DNA of 64,000 nt from JACPDI01 sp035463475 (GTDB lineage: Bacteria > Acidobacteriota > Vicinamibacteria > Vicinamibacterales > 2-12-FULL-66-21): NCBI GenBank assembly GCA_035463475.1, contig DATHTE010000035.1:1-64000 (forward strand), written 5' to 3'. Shown here piece by piece: positions 8,070 through 15,143 of the stretch. The notes under the pieces were generated by a model. It had not been told where the DNA came from, did no database searches, and worked only from the letters and a program-made list of their open reading frames with translations. Position numbers and translations under genes: made by a program. Positions within the stretch are counted from its first letter, which is position 1. Each line of letters starts with the position of its first letter.

Positions 8070-9212
8070 CTACTGACCCAGCAGCTGCCGCGCGATGACG
8101 AGCCGCTGAATCTCGCTCGTCCCTTCGCCGATGGTGGTGAGCTTCACGTCGCGGAAGAACTTCTCGGCTGGGTAGTCCTTCACGAACCCGTAGCCGCCGT
8201 GGATCTGCACGGCGTCCTCGGCGGCACGGACGGCGGTCTCGCTCGCGTAGAGCTTCGCCATGGCCGACTCGCGCGTCATCCGCTGCCCTTGGTCCTTCAT
8301 GAAGGCGGCGCGATACGTGAGCAGCCTGGCCGCTTCGATTCGCGTCGCGTGATCGGCGAGCTTCCACTGGATCGCCTGGAAGGACGCGATGGGCTGGCCG
8401 AACTGCCGCCGCTCCAGCGCGTAGGCGCGCGCCACCTCGTACGCACCCTGCGCGAGGCCGACGGCCAGCGCGGCGATCCCGATCCGGCCGGCGTCGAGCA
8501 CCTGCAGTGTGTTGATGAACCCCTGTCCTTCGTCACCCAGCATCTGGCCGGCCGGCACGCGGCAATCGCGGAAGATCACCTCGCTCGTGTCGCTCGCGCG
8601 CATCCCGAGCTTGTTCTCTTTCTTCCCCGGGGACATGCCCGGCGTGCCCGCGTCCACGATGAAGGCGGAGATGCCGCGGTGCCCCTTCCCGCGATCGGTG
8701 ACCGCCATGACCACCATCACGCCGCCCGTGCTGCCGTGGGTGATGAACTGCTTGGATCCGTTGACGACCCAGTCCGCCTGCTCGCGGCGCGCGGTCGTCT
8801 TCATGGCGGCCGCGTCGCTGCCGGCGCCCGCCTCGGTGAGGCCCCAGGCGCCGAGCATGCGACCCTGCGCGAGCGGCACCAGCCACCGCTGCTTCTGCGC
8901 CTCGGTGCCGAACATGGCGATGTGCGCCGAGCACAGGCCGTTGTGCGCCGCGATCGACAGCGAGATCGACGGGTCGACGCGCGCCAGCTCTTCGATGCAG
9001 ATGCAGTAGTCCACGGCGCTCATGCCGGCGCCGCCGTACTGCTCCGGAAACTGGATGCCAGTCAGCCCGAGGTCGGCGAGTTTCGGCAGCAGGTCCGCGG
9101 GAAACCGCTGCGCTTCGTCCCACGCCATGACGTGCGGGCGAATCTCAGCCTCGGAGAACTCGCGCACGGTGCGGCGCAGCAACGCTTGCTCCTCGGTCAA
9201 CGACAGGTTCAC
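8070..9212 (-). CDS. Acyl-CoA dehydrogenase
   Basis: 380-residue FAD enzyme that introduces the alpha-beta double bond into acyl-CoA and passes electrons to ETF. It has the N-terminal helical domain, the FAD-binding AWGLTEAGAGSD and FITHGSTGGV stretches, and the C-terminal IGEGTSEIQR, whose glutamate (about E362) is the catalytic base in the short- and branched-chain type. It is first in the run with meaB and mce, which suggests a branched-chain amino-acid or propionate-producing route. The start is GTG at 9212; a TAAGAT box six bases upstream suggests a leaderless message. Confidence 0.94.
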   Translation of the reverse strand: MNLSLTEEQALLRRTVREFSEAEIRPHVMAWDEAQRFPADLLPKLADLGLTGIQFPEQYGGAGMSAVDYCICIEELARVDPSISLSIAAHNGLCSAHIAMFGTEAQKQRWLVPLAQGRMLGAWGLTEAGAGSDAAAMKTTARREQADWVVNGSKQFITHGSTGGVMVVMAVTDRGKGHRGISAFIVDAGTPGMSPGKKENKLGMRASDTSEVIFRDCRVPAGQMLGDEGQGFINTLQVLDAGRIGIAALAVGLAQGAYEVARAYALERRQFGQPIASFQAIQWKLADHATRIEAARLLTYRAAFMKDQGQRMTRESAMAKLYASETAVRAAEDAVQIHGGYGFVKDYPAEKFFRDVKLTTIGEGTSEIQRLVIARQLLGQ

Positions 9213-9239
9213 GCAAGAATCTTACGTTAGAATGACCGC
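9213..9239. promoter_or_regulatory. 27-bp divergent, symmetric leaderless promoter
   Basis: The GTG of the acyl-CoA dehydrogenase (minus) and the ATG of the barrel protein (plus) are only 27 bases apart. On the minus strand TAAGAT (9219-9224) stands 6 bases before GTG. On the plus strand TAGAAT (9228-9233) stands 6 bases before ATG. Both fit the TANNNT -10 box placed so that transcription would start at the start codon. No Shine-Dalgarno is visible for either gene. Confidence 0.6.
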
Positions 9240-9719
9240 ATGACGCGCCACACGTGGATCGCGATCGGGCTCCTGCTGCTGGCGTTTCCGGCGCAGGCGC
9301 TCGCGGACGCGACGGCGTTCGTCGGCGTCAACACGACGCCGACCAACCGAACGGTGAAGGGCATCGCGATCGGGATCACGGTGCTGGTCGTCGGCGTGGA
9401 GTTCGAGTACAGCGACGCGTCGGAAGACCTGCCCGAGGCGTCGCCGTCGCTGCGCACCGGGATGGGGAACCTGATCGTGCAGACGCCGATCGCGGTGTCG
9501 GGGCTGCAGTTCTACGGCACGGCGGGGGGCGGCGTGTACCGCGAGCGGCTCGGGGACGTACAGGAGACGCACGTCGGCATCAACATCGGCGGCGGCGTGA
9601 AGATCTCGCTGCTCGGACCGCTGAAGCTGCGGCTGGACTACCGGCTGTTCAAGCTGCAGGGCTCTCCGCTGCACAGCAAGCCGCAGCGGATCTACGCGGG
9701 ATTGAACCTGGTGTTTTGA
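9240..9719 (+). CDS. Predicted outer-membrane beta-barrel protein
   Basis: 159 residues with a signal peptide (about 1-22, ending AQALA). Alternating amphipathic strands typical of a small eight-stranded barrel follow (for example GLQFYGTAGGGVYRERL and THVGINIGGGVKISL), and the C-terminal residue is Phe (AGLNLVF), the usual barrel-assembly signal. No named family was recognised; it resembles the generic outer membrane beta-barrel/porin-type small proteins. It is transcribed divergently from the acyl-CoA dehydrogenase. The family A repeat starts at its stop codon. Confidence 0.7.
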   Translation: MTRHTWIAIGLLLLAFPAQALADATAFVGVNTTPTNRTVKGIAIGITVLVVGVEFEYSDASEDLPEASPSLRTGMGNLIVQTPIAVSGLQFYGTAGGGVYRERLGDVQETHVGINIGGGVKISLLGPLKLRLDYRLFKLQGSPLHSKPQRIYAGLNLVF

Positions 9720-9812
9720 GGGGTCAGACCCCATTTTTACGGTTCGCGTAAGTCCCGGCGCGCCTCGAGGGACTTACGTAAAACGTAAAAATGGGGTCTG
9801 ACCCTTTTCTAC
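9717..9812. repeat. GGGGTCAGACCCC long inverted repeat, family A copy 2
   Basis: Two arms of about 37 bases, each GGGGTC(A/T)GACCCC + ATTTTTACG + GTAAGTCCC, in inverted orientation around a loop of about 10 bases (GGCGCGCCTC region). The element fills the whole gap between two convergent genes and touches both stop codons, so it is placed like a bidirectional terminator. Each arm also contains its own short palindrome. Confidence 0.92.
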
Positions 9813-10330
9813 TGCAACGGCTTCGAGAAGTCCGCGACGAGCGACAGGTTCGCGATGCTCTGGCCGGCGAACGCGTCCTTGATCTTCTCGTACAGCGCCT
9901 GCGCCTCGCTCGGCAGCGTCTCCGCGATGATGCGCGTGGCAGTGTAATCGGCGCCGGCCACCGCCGGGTCGACGAAATAGAGGTACATGACGTTGCCGCG
10001 CCCGTCCGGCTCGCTCATCTTGTAGACCTTCCAGCTCGCCGCCTGCTGCTTGCGCACCGGATCCGCGCTCTTCTGCAGCGACTCGTGCAGCTTGGCCAGG
10101 AACGCCTCGAAATCGGCCGTCTTCTCCGGCTTGATGATGTTGAACAGGATTCCCGCCTGGCCGGCGAACTTCCGGCCCGGGTCCGCCGCCGGCTGCTGCG
10201 CGGGCTGTTGCTGCGTCGGCTGCTGCTGCGCCGGCTGGGCGGGGGGCTGCTGCGGCGAGGGCTGCTGGGCAAATGCCGCCGCGGGGGCGGCGAGCACAAG
10301 AGCGAACGTGAGACGCGCAATGAACCGCAT
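9809..10330 (-). CDS. Secreted protein with Q/P-rich linker, unknown function
   Basis: 173 residues. A signal peptide (1-21, AAAFA|QQ) is followed by a low-complexity linker of Gln, Pro and Ala (about 22-50) and a folded domain of about 120 residues (GQAGILFNIIKPEKTADFEA..., ...NVMYLYFVDP...). The domain pattern of two strands and a helix looks like a dimeric alpha-beta barrel, but I cannot name it. AGGAGG stands just upstream of the ATG. The 3' end meets a family A repeat. Probably periplasmic or surface-located. Confidence 0.72.
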   Translation of the reverse strand: MRFIARLTFALVLAAPAAAFAQQPSPQQPPAQPAQQQPTQQQPAQQPAADPGRKFAGQAGILFNIIKPEKTADFEAFLAKLHESLQKSADPVRKQQAASWKVYKMSEPDGRGNVMYLYFVDPAVAGADYTATRIIAETLPSEAQALYEKIKDAFAGQSIANLSLVADFSKPLQ

Positions 10331-10387
10331 TCGATCCTCCTAATCGACCCTGACGGGGAAGCGCATACTTTAGCGTACTGCCGGCTG

Positions 10388-11503
10388 TCAGACGAACACT
10401 GACAAGATTTCGTTGGCGAGCAGCATTCCGGGACGGGTCAGGCGCAGGCGGCGCCCCTCCCACACCACCAGGCCCTGGTCCGCAAAAGGGGCGAGCGCCG
10501 GGCCGTACCGGGCGCGAACGTCCGTCCCGTACCGGGTCCCCACCTCCTCGACGTCAACGCCCGCAGCGAGGCGCAATCCTGTGAAGAGCGCCTCCTCCAG
10601 CCGTTCGACGGCGGACAGATTCCGCCGCTCCGCCACGGGGGACTCCCCCGCCCGGATCCGGGCAACGTACTCGCCCGTACTCGCCAGGTTGCGCCACCGG
10701 ACCCCGTCGCGCGTGGAATGGGCGCCGCACCCGAATCCGAGCCACTCGCCATCCTGCCAGTATTTCAGGTTGTGTCGCGACTCGCGCCCGGGGCGCGCGA
10801 CGTTGGAGATCTCGTACTGCCCATACCCGGCCCCCTCGAGCGTCTCCATGCTCCACTCGTACATCTCCGCCGCGTCATCGTCCGGGGCCTGGGACCAGCC
10901 CGCGCGCGCCATGTCTTCTTTGAGCGGCGCGTTCGGATACAGCTCGAGGATGTAGAGCGAGGCGTGCTCCGGACCAAGGGCGATCAGCTCGCGCACGTTT
11001 TCCTGCCACTCCGCGGTCGTCTGCCCGGGCAGCCACATCATGAGGTCGAGGCTCACGTTGTCGAACCCGGCGCTCCTGGCTTCGGAGAACGCTGCGCGCG
11101 CGCGGCGCGCGTCGTGGATGCGGCCGAGCCGTTTCAGCTCGGCGTCGTGGAACGACTGCACGCCGAAACTGATGCGATTGACCCCGGCGTCCCTGAACGC
11201 CGCGAGCCGCGCCGCGTCGACGGTCTCGGGGTTCGTCTCGAGGGTGATTTCGGTGGCGGGCGCGAGGCTGAACGTTTCGACGCAGGCCGCGATCAGCCTT
11301 CCGGCCTCGCGCGGCTCGAGCAACGACGGCGTCCCGCCGCCGAAGTAGATCGTGTCCGCCCCGTCCCCCGCCGCCGCGCGAATCTCCCGCTCGAGCGCCT
11401 CCACGTACGCGTCCTTGAGATGTGGATCGAAGAGCCCGCGGTTGAAGTTGCAGTAGTTACAGATGGCGCTGCAGAACGGAACGTGAAGGTACAGGCCGAG
11501 CAC
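10388..11503 (-). CDS. hemW: Radical SAM heme chaperone HemW
   Basis: 371-residue radical SAM protein related to coproporphyrinogen III oxidase, which binds heme and acts as a chaperone for respiratory enzymes. The 4Fe-4S motif is C11-x3-C15-x2-C18 (CSAICNYC), followed by the SAM-binding DTIYFGGGTPSLL and ETNPETVD. The length and the C-terminal HemW domain with RRLRLTRPGMLLAN support HemW rather than HemN, which is about 450 residues long. It starts with GTG at 11503. No obvious operon partner. Confidence 0.92.
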   Translation of the reverse strand: MLGLYLHVPFCSAICNYCNFNRGLFDPHLKDAYVEALEREIRAAAGDGADTIYFGGGTPSLLEPREAGRLIAACVETFSLAPATEITLETNPETVDAARLAAFRDAGVNRISFGVQSFHDAELKRLGRIHDARRARAAFSEARSAGFDNVSLDLMMWLPGQTTAEWQENVRELIALGPEHASLYILELYPNAPLKEDMARAGWSQAPDDDAAEMYEWSMETLEGAGYGQYEISNVARPGRESRHNLKYWQDGEWLGFGCGAHSTRDGVRWRNLASTGEYVARIRAGESPVAERRNLSAVERLEEALFTGLRLAAGVDVEEVGTRYGTDVRARYGPALAPFADQGLVVWEGRRLRLTRPGMLLANEILSVFV

Positions 11504-11526
11504 GGGAATGGCTGGGAACCGCTAAT

Positions 11527-11610
11527 GGGCCTTCGGCGCCGGCGCCTCCGGTATTGACGCCTTCGGCATTGACGCCTTCGGCATTCGGCCTTCGGCCTTC
11601 GGCATTGCTC
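11527..11610. repeat. ATTCGGC/ATTGACGCC repeat, family C copy 1
   Basis: Tandem degenerate units of CATTGACGCCTTCGG and CATTCGGCCTTCGG lie between hemW and the end of the DnaC-like gene. A related block in inverted orientation lies just upstream of that gene (12461-12511), so the gene is bracketed by inverted copies. Confidence 0.8.
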
Positions 11611-12456
11611 TCATGACCCTGCCCTTCCGCCGCTCCACCTCAAATCGTGGCGGTCTTCCCTGTCCTTGAGCTGCACACGGAGCTGGCCACTGGTGCGCGC
11701 CGGCAACTTCTTTGAAGAAGGACGGCCACGCTTGTCGAGTCGAACCAGGTCCTCCCGGGTGGCGTTCGGCCCCAGCTCGCGGTAATCCACGTTGCTTTCG
11801 AGCGCCAGGAACTCGCACATCTCGTGCAGACGGGACCACATGCGGAAGCCGACGCGGACGGGAAGCGAGTCGGGGTCGGTCAGGTCCTCCCTGATCTCGT
11901 AGTTGGAGGTGAAGATCGTCACGCGCCGTTCGTTGTAGCGCGTGTTCACGATCAGGTTGAGGGTCTCCTCGACCCACTCCGACGTCTTCTCGGCGCCCAG
12001 ATCGTCGAGCACGAGCAAGTCAGCGTGCATGACCGGCCGCAGCACGTCCATCTCCGCCGTCTGCACCGCCGGGTCGTAGGTGCTCCGGATGACCCGCAGC
12101 AGCTCGCGGGTGTCGTAGAAGAGCCCGCGGGCTCCCTTTTCACGAATGCACTGTTTCAGCATCGCGACCGCGAGGTGCGTCTTGCCGACGCCCGGATGGC
12201 CGACCAGGAACAGGCCACGGTCGATGTCGGCGGGGAAACCGTCCACGAACGCCTTCGCCCGGACGACCGCGCGATTCAGCGAGTCGTTGTAATCCTGGAA
12301 GTTCTCGAGATCGCAGCGGCGATAGCGCGGCGGGATGTTCGCCTCGTCGAGCAGGCGGTTCGCCAGCGAACGCCGCCAGCACTCGCAACGCTCGACGCGG
12401 CGCACACCGTCGCGTTCGACGGGACGCCAGCCAGTGTCTTCGCAGTAAGGGCACAT
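11611..12456 (-). CDS. DnaC/IstB-like AAA+ ATPase (helicase loader type)
   Basis: 281 residues. A small N-terminal zinc-binding motif (C2, C5, C24, C26) is followed by an AAA+ domain with Walker A GHPGVGKT (K92), Walker B LLVLDDLG and sensor-1 TSNYE. This is the DnaC/DnaI architecture: the cytoplasmic protein that loads replicative helicase onto DNA. No IstA or IS21 ends are seen, so I do not call it a transposition helper, although the flanking family C inverted repeats are odd. The basic C-terminal tail (about 245-281) is likely an unstructured DNA-binding or artefactual extension reaching into the repeat. Confidence 0.82.
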   Translation of the reverse strand: MCPYCEDTGWRPVERDGVRRVERCECWRRSLANRLLDEANIPPRYRRCDLENFQDYNDSLNRAVVRAKAFVDGFPADIDRGLFLVGHPGVGKTHLAVAMLKQCIREKGARGLFYDTRELLRVIRSTYDPAVQTAEMDVLRPVMHADLLVLDDLGAEKTSEWVEETLNLIVNTRYNERRVTIFTSNYEIREDLTDPDSLPVRVGFRMWSRLHEMCEFLALESNVDYRELGPNATREDLVRLDKRGRPSSKKLPARTSGQLRVQLKDREDRHDLRWSGGRAGS

Positions 12457-12460
12457 CACT

Positions 12461-12511
12461 GCAATGCCGAATGCCGAATGCGTCAATGCGGAACGTGGTG
12501 AATGCCGAACG
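12461..12511. repeat. AATGCCGAATGCCG repeat, family C copy 2
   Basis: Units of AATGCCGAATGCCGAATGCG followed by GTCAATGCGG. Read on the minus strand they match copy 1 (TTCGGCATTGACGC...). The block sits directly upstream of the DnaC-like start codon; a further 140 bases to the sigma-factor stop contain no gene I can support. Confidence 0.78.
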
Positions 12512-12655
12512 CGAACGGCGCTTGCTTGGGAGCGAGAGAAGAGGATAACACCAAAGCGTGTCCATTCGACGTTCGGCCGGCAGAGATCTTTTTCCAGTCC
12601 GGCGTTGCTTCCATGAATGGGTACGCTCCGGCGTGGGGCGAGGTTCTTGCAGAGG

Positions 12656-13522
12656 TCAGTTGAGATAGCTGCGGAGGCCGATGCAGCGCTGCGAGTGGCG
12701 CAGTTTGTCCTTCGCGCGCACCTCGATCTGGCGGATGCGCTCGCGCGAGAGCTGGAGCGACTCGCCAATCTCCTGCAGCGTCTGCGGTTCGCCGTCGCGC
12801 GTAAGGCCGTAGCGCCGGCGCACCACCTCGCGCTCTTTTTCTTCGAGCTCACCGAGCGCCGCGTTGAGCTGCTCGGCCAGCCGGGCCCGCATGACTTGTT
12901 CCTCCGCCGGCGGCACGGTCGCCTGTTCGATCGTCTCCCCAAGTTCGAGGCCGTCCTCGCCGTCTCCGGCGAGCAGGTCGCTCAGCGACACGTCCGACGC
13001 GCCAAGCTGCTTCAGCGCTTCGACATCTCCCTCGGACAATTTCAACTCGGTCGCGAGCTCCGCCGACGAGGGGGCGCGGTCGAGCGTATTGGTGAGCCTG
13101 GCGACTTCGCGCCTGTACCGCACCGCCGCGCCGGAAACCTTCTGGGGAAGCGAGAAGATGCGCGATTGTCCCGACAGCGCGTGCAGGATCGACTGCCGAA
13201 TCCACCAGACCGCGTAGGTGATGAACTTGACGTTGCGCGACGGATCGAAACGCTTGGCCGCCTCGATCAGGCCGAGATTCGCCTCGTGGACCAGGTCCAG
13301 GAAGGGCACGCCCAACCCGCGGTACCGCTTCGCATAATGGACGACGAAGCGCAGGTTGCCTTCCACGAGCCCTCGAAGCGCCTCGTCGTCGCGCCCGCGG
13401 CTCGCCTGGATGCGGCGGCCCAGTTCACGCTCTTCCTCGGCACTCAGTTGGGGAATCCTGGAGATGGCGCGAAGGTAGGCGCGCAGCGCGCCATCGTCAT
13501 CGAGGTCCGCCCGCCTCGCCAT
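12656..13522 (-). CDS. RNA polymerase sigma-70 family factor (group 2, RpoD-like)
   Basis: 288 residues. Region 1.2 (RAYLRAISRIPQLSAEEERELG) is followed by region 2 with the core-binding and -10-recognition stretch (DLVHEANLGLIEAAKRFD, FITYAVWWIRQSI), region 3, and region 4 with the -35 helix-turn-helix (TLQEIGESLQLSRERIRQIEV). It lacks region 1.1, so it is a group 2 alternative factor rather than the housekeeping one. It follows hspR by 12 bases as the last gene of the dnaK-dnaJ-hspR run, which suggests heat-shock control of its expression. Confidence 0.92.
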   Translation of the reverse strand: MARRADLDDDGALRAYLRAISRIPQLSAEEERELGRRIQASRGRDDEALRGLVEGNLRFVVHYAKRYRGLGVPFLDLVHEANLGLIEAAKRFDPSRNVKFITYAVWWIRQSILHALSGQSRIFSLPQKVSGAAVRYRREVARLTNTLDRAPSSAELATELKLSEGDVEALKQLGASDVSLSDLLAGDGEDGLELGETIEQATVPPAEEQVMRARLAEQLNAALGELEEKEREVVRRRYGLTRDGEPQTLQEIGESLQLSRERIRQIEVRAKDKLRHSQRCIGLRSYLN

Positions 13523-13534
13523 GACGGCATGATA

Positions 13535-13978
13535 TCAACTTTGCTTGCGCTCCTTGGGCTTGGGTTCCTCGTGCACGACGACGCCGGCGCGCGCGCGGAC
13601 GAGGTCCGCGGGCGAGGACTTCACGAGCGCCGTGTTGAGCCGCTGCTCCCAGTCGCCGAGCCCTCGCGCGAGCTCGTGCTTCACGTACGCCATGAACTCG
13701 TTCACTTCGCGCTGCATCTGCTCCATGCGCCGGCGCATGTTGAGGATAATCTCCACGCCCGCGAGGTTCACGCCCAGGTCGCGGGTCAGCGACAGGATCG
13801 TCTCGAGCCGTTCGAGATCTTCCTCCGAGTACAGCCTCGTATTCCCATCCGTGCGCGACGGCTTCAGCAGCCCTTCGCGCTCGTAGAGCCGCAGCGTCTG
13901 CGGGTGAATATTGTACTTCTGCGCGACGGCGCTGATCATGTAGTACGCCTTGCCGCCGCCTTGTCGCTTGGCCGCCAT
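13535..13978 (-). CDS. hspR: MerR-family heat-shock repressor HspR
   Basis: 147 residues. The MerR winged helix-turn-helix (YMISAVAQKYNIHPQTLRLYEREGLL, about 13-38; TRLYSEEDLERLETI, 47-61) is followed by a coiled-coil dimerisation helix and a Lys/Glu-rich tail. The lack of an effector domain, the length and the location one base after dnaJ identify it as HspR, which binds HAIR operators with DnaK as co-repressor. A HAIR-like sequence overlaps the dnaK promoter at 17121-17141, so the operon is probably autoregulated. Confidence 0.92.
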   Translation of the reverse strand: MAAKRQGGGKAYYMISAVAQKYNIHPQTLRLYEREGLLKPSRTDGNTRLYSEEDLERLETILSLTRDLGVNLAGVEIILNMRRRMEQMQREVNEFMAYVKHELARGLGDWEQRLNTALVKSSPADLVRARAGVVVHEEPKPKERKQS

Positions 13979-13979
13979 C

Positions 13980-15062
13980 TCACACGCCCAGATCTTTTCG
14001 CACGTTGGTCGGGTTGAGCTGCGCGAACTCCCGCATCAGCTCCTTCGAGCGCTCGTCGCGCAGCGGCGGAACGACGATTTTCACCTCGGCGATCAAGTCT
14101 CCAGCACGCCCGTCCGCCATCGTCACGCCGCGGCCGCGTAGCCGAAACCGCTGCCCGGTCTGCGTGCCTGGTGGCACGCGCAACTTCGCGGTCCCGTCCG
14201 GCGTCGGCACGTCGACGCGCGCGCCCAGCGCGGCCTCGTGCACGGCAACCGGCACGACGATGAACAGGTCGTCTCCCTGGCGCTGGAACAGCGGGTGCTC
14301 AGCAACCTGCACGGCGACCACGAGATCGCCTGTCGCGCCGCCGTGGCGCCCCGCGTGCCCCTTGCCCGGCACGCGCACCCGCGCGCCGTCGGCGACGCCC
14401 GCCGGAATGCGGACGGTGACGCGTTCGCTGCGCGCCGTGGTCCCTTCGCCGCCGCAGGACGGACACGGCTGCTGCTGCAGGCGGCCGGTGCCGCCGCAGC
14501 CCGTGCACGCGCGACTGAACACCATGTGGCCGCGCGTCCATCGGATGCTGCCGGTGCCGTGGCACCGCACGCACTGTCCCTCGGCGGTGCGGATGGTCCC
14601 CCGCCCCCGGCAGGACTCGCAGGCTTCGCGCCGCGTCAGCGTCAGGTTGCGCTCCGCGCCGCGGACCGACTCCTCGAACGACAGCGCCACCGTCGTGTGA
14701 ATCTCCGCCCCGGCAACCGGACGACGGTCATCCACGCCGGCGGAGCGCTGGAAGACCTCGGCGAACAGCTCGCTGAACGTCGCGCTCGTGCGGCTGTCGG
14801 TCACGACCGAGAAGTCGAAGCCATCGAAGGAAGGGGCGGCGGTGTCCTCGGCCGCGCGCGGGCTGCCGCTGTCGTACGCCCGGCGACGCTGCGGATCGAT
14901 CAGCGTCTCGTACGCCTCCAGGATCCGGCGGAACAACAGCTCCGCGCGCTGATCGCCCGGGTTGATGTCGGGGTGATACTTGCGCGCCAGCCGCCGGTAG
15001 GCGCGCTTGATGTCCCCCTCGCTCGCCCCGGGACGGAGACCGAGGACCAGGTAGTAGTCCAT
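13980..15062 (-). CDS. dnaJ: Chaperone DnaJ (Hsp40)
   Basis: 360-residue co-chaperone that delivers unfolded clients to DnaK and stimulates its ATPase. The N-terminal J domain has the HPD tripeptide (RKYHPDINPG, about 29-38). There is a short Ser/Asp-rich linker instead of a long G/F region, then a zinc-binding domain with all four CxxCxGxG repeats (CESCRGRG, CVRCHGTG, CTGCGGTG, CPSCGGEG) and two beta-barrel C-terminal domains. No grpE lies between it and dnaK; grpE must be elsewhere. Confidence 0.95.
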   Translation of the reverse strand: MDYYLVLGLRPGASEGDIKRAYRRLARKYHPDINPGDQRAELLFRRILEAYETLIDPQRRRAYDSGSPRAAEDTAAPSFDGFDFSVVTDSRTSATFSELFAEVFQRSAGVDDRRPVAGAEIHTTVALSFEESVRGAERNLTLTRREACESCRGRGTIRTAEGQCVRCHGTGSIRWTRGHMVFSRACTGCGGTGRLQQQPCPSCGGEGTTARSERVTVRIPAGVADGARVRVPGKGHAGRHGGATGDLVVAVQVAEHPLFQRQGDDLFIVVPVAVHEAALGARVDVPTPDGTAKLRVPPGTQTGQRFRLRGRGVTMADGRAGDLIAEVKIVVPPLRDERSKELMREFAQLNPTNVRKDLGV

Positions 15063-15067
15063 TGTCG

Positions 15068-15143
15068 GCCAGCCAGGCTTCAGGCGTCAGGCTTCAGTGT
15101 TCAGGAAGATCTTGCTGAAGCCTGAACCCTGAAGCCTGAAGCC
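15068..15143. repeat. CCTGAAGCC inverted repeat, family B copy 1
   Basis: Left arm CAGGCTTCAGGCGTCAGGCTTCAG (15075 onward) and right arm CTGAAGCCTGAACCCTGAAGCCTGAAGCC (to 15142) are built from heptamer units CCTGAAG/CCTGAAC, in inverted orientation. The element fills the gap between dnaK and dnaJ and could form a stem that lowers dnaJ expression relative to dnaK. Confidence 0.9.

Noticed and set aside
11611..12456. IS21-type IstB transposition helper
   Set aside because: No IstA, no IS21 ends; N-terminal zinc motif and length fit DnaC/DnaI better.
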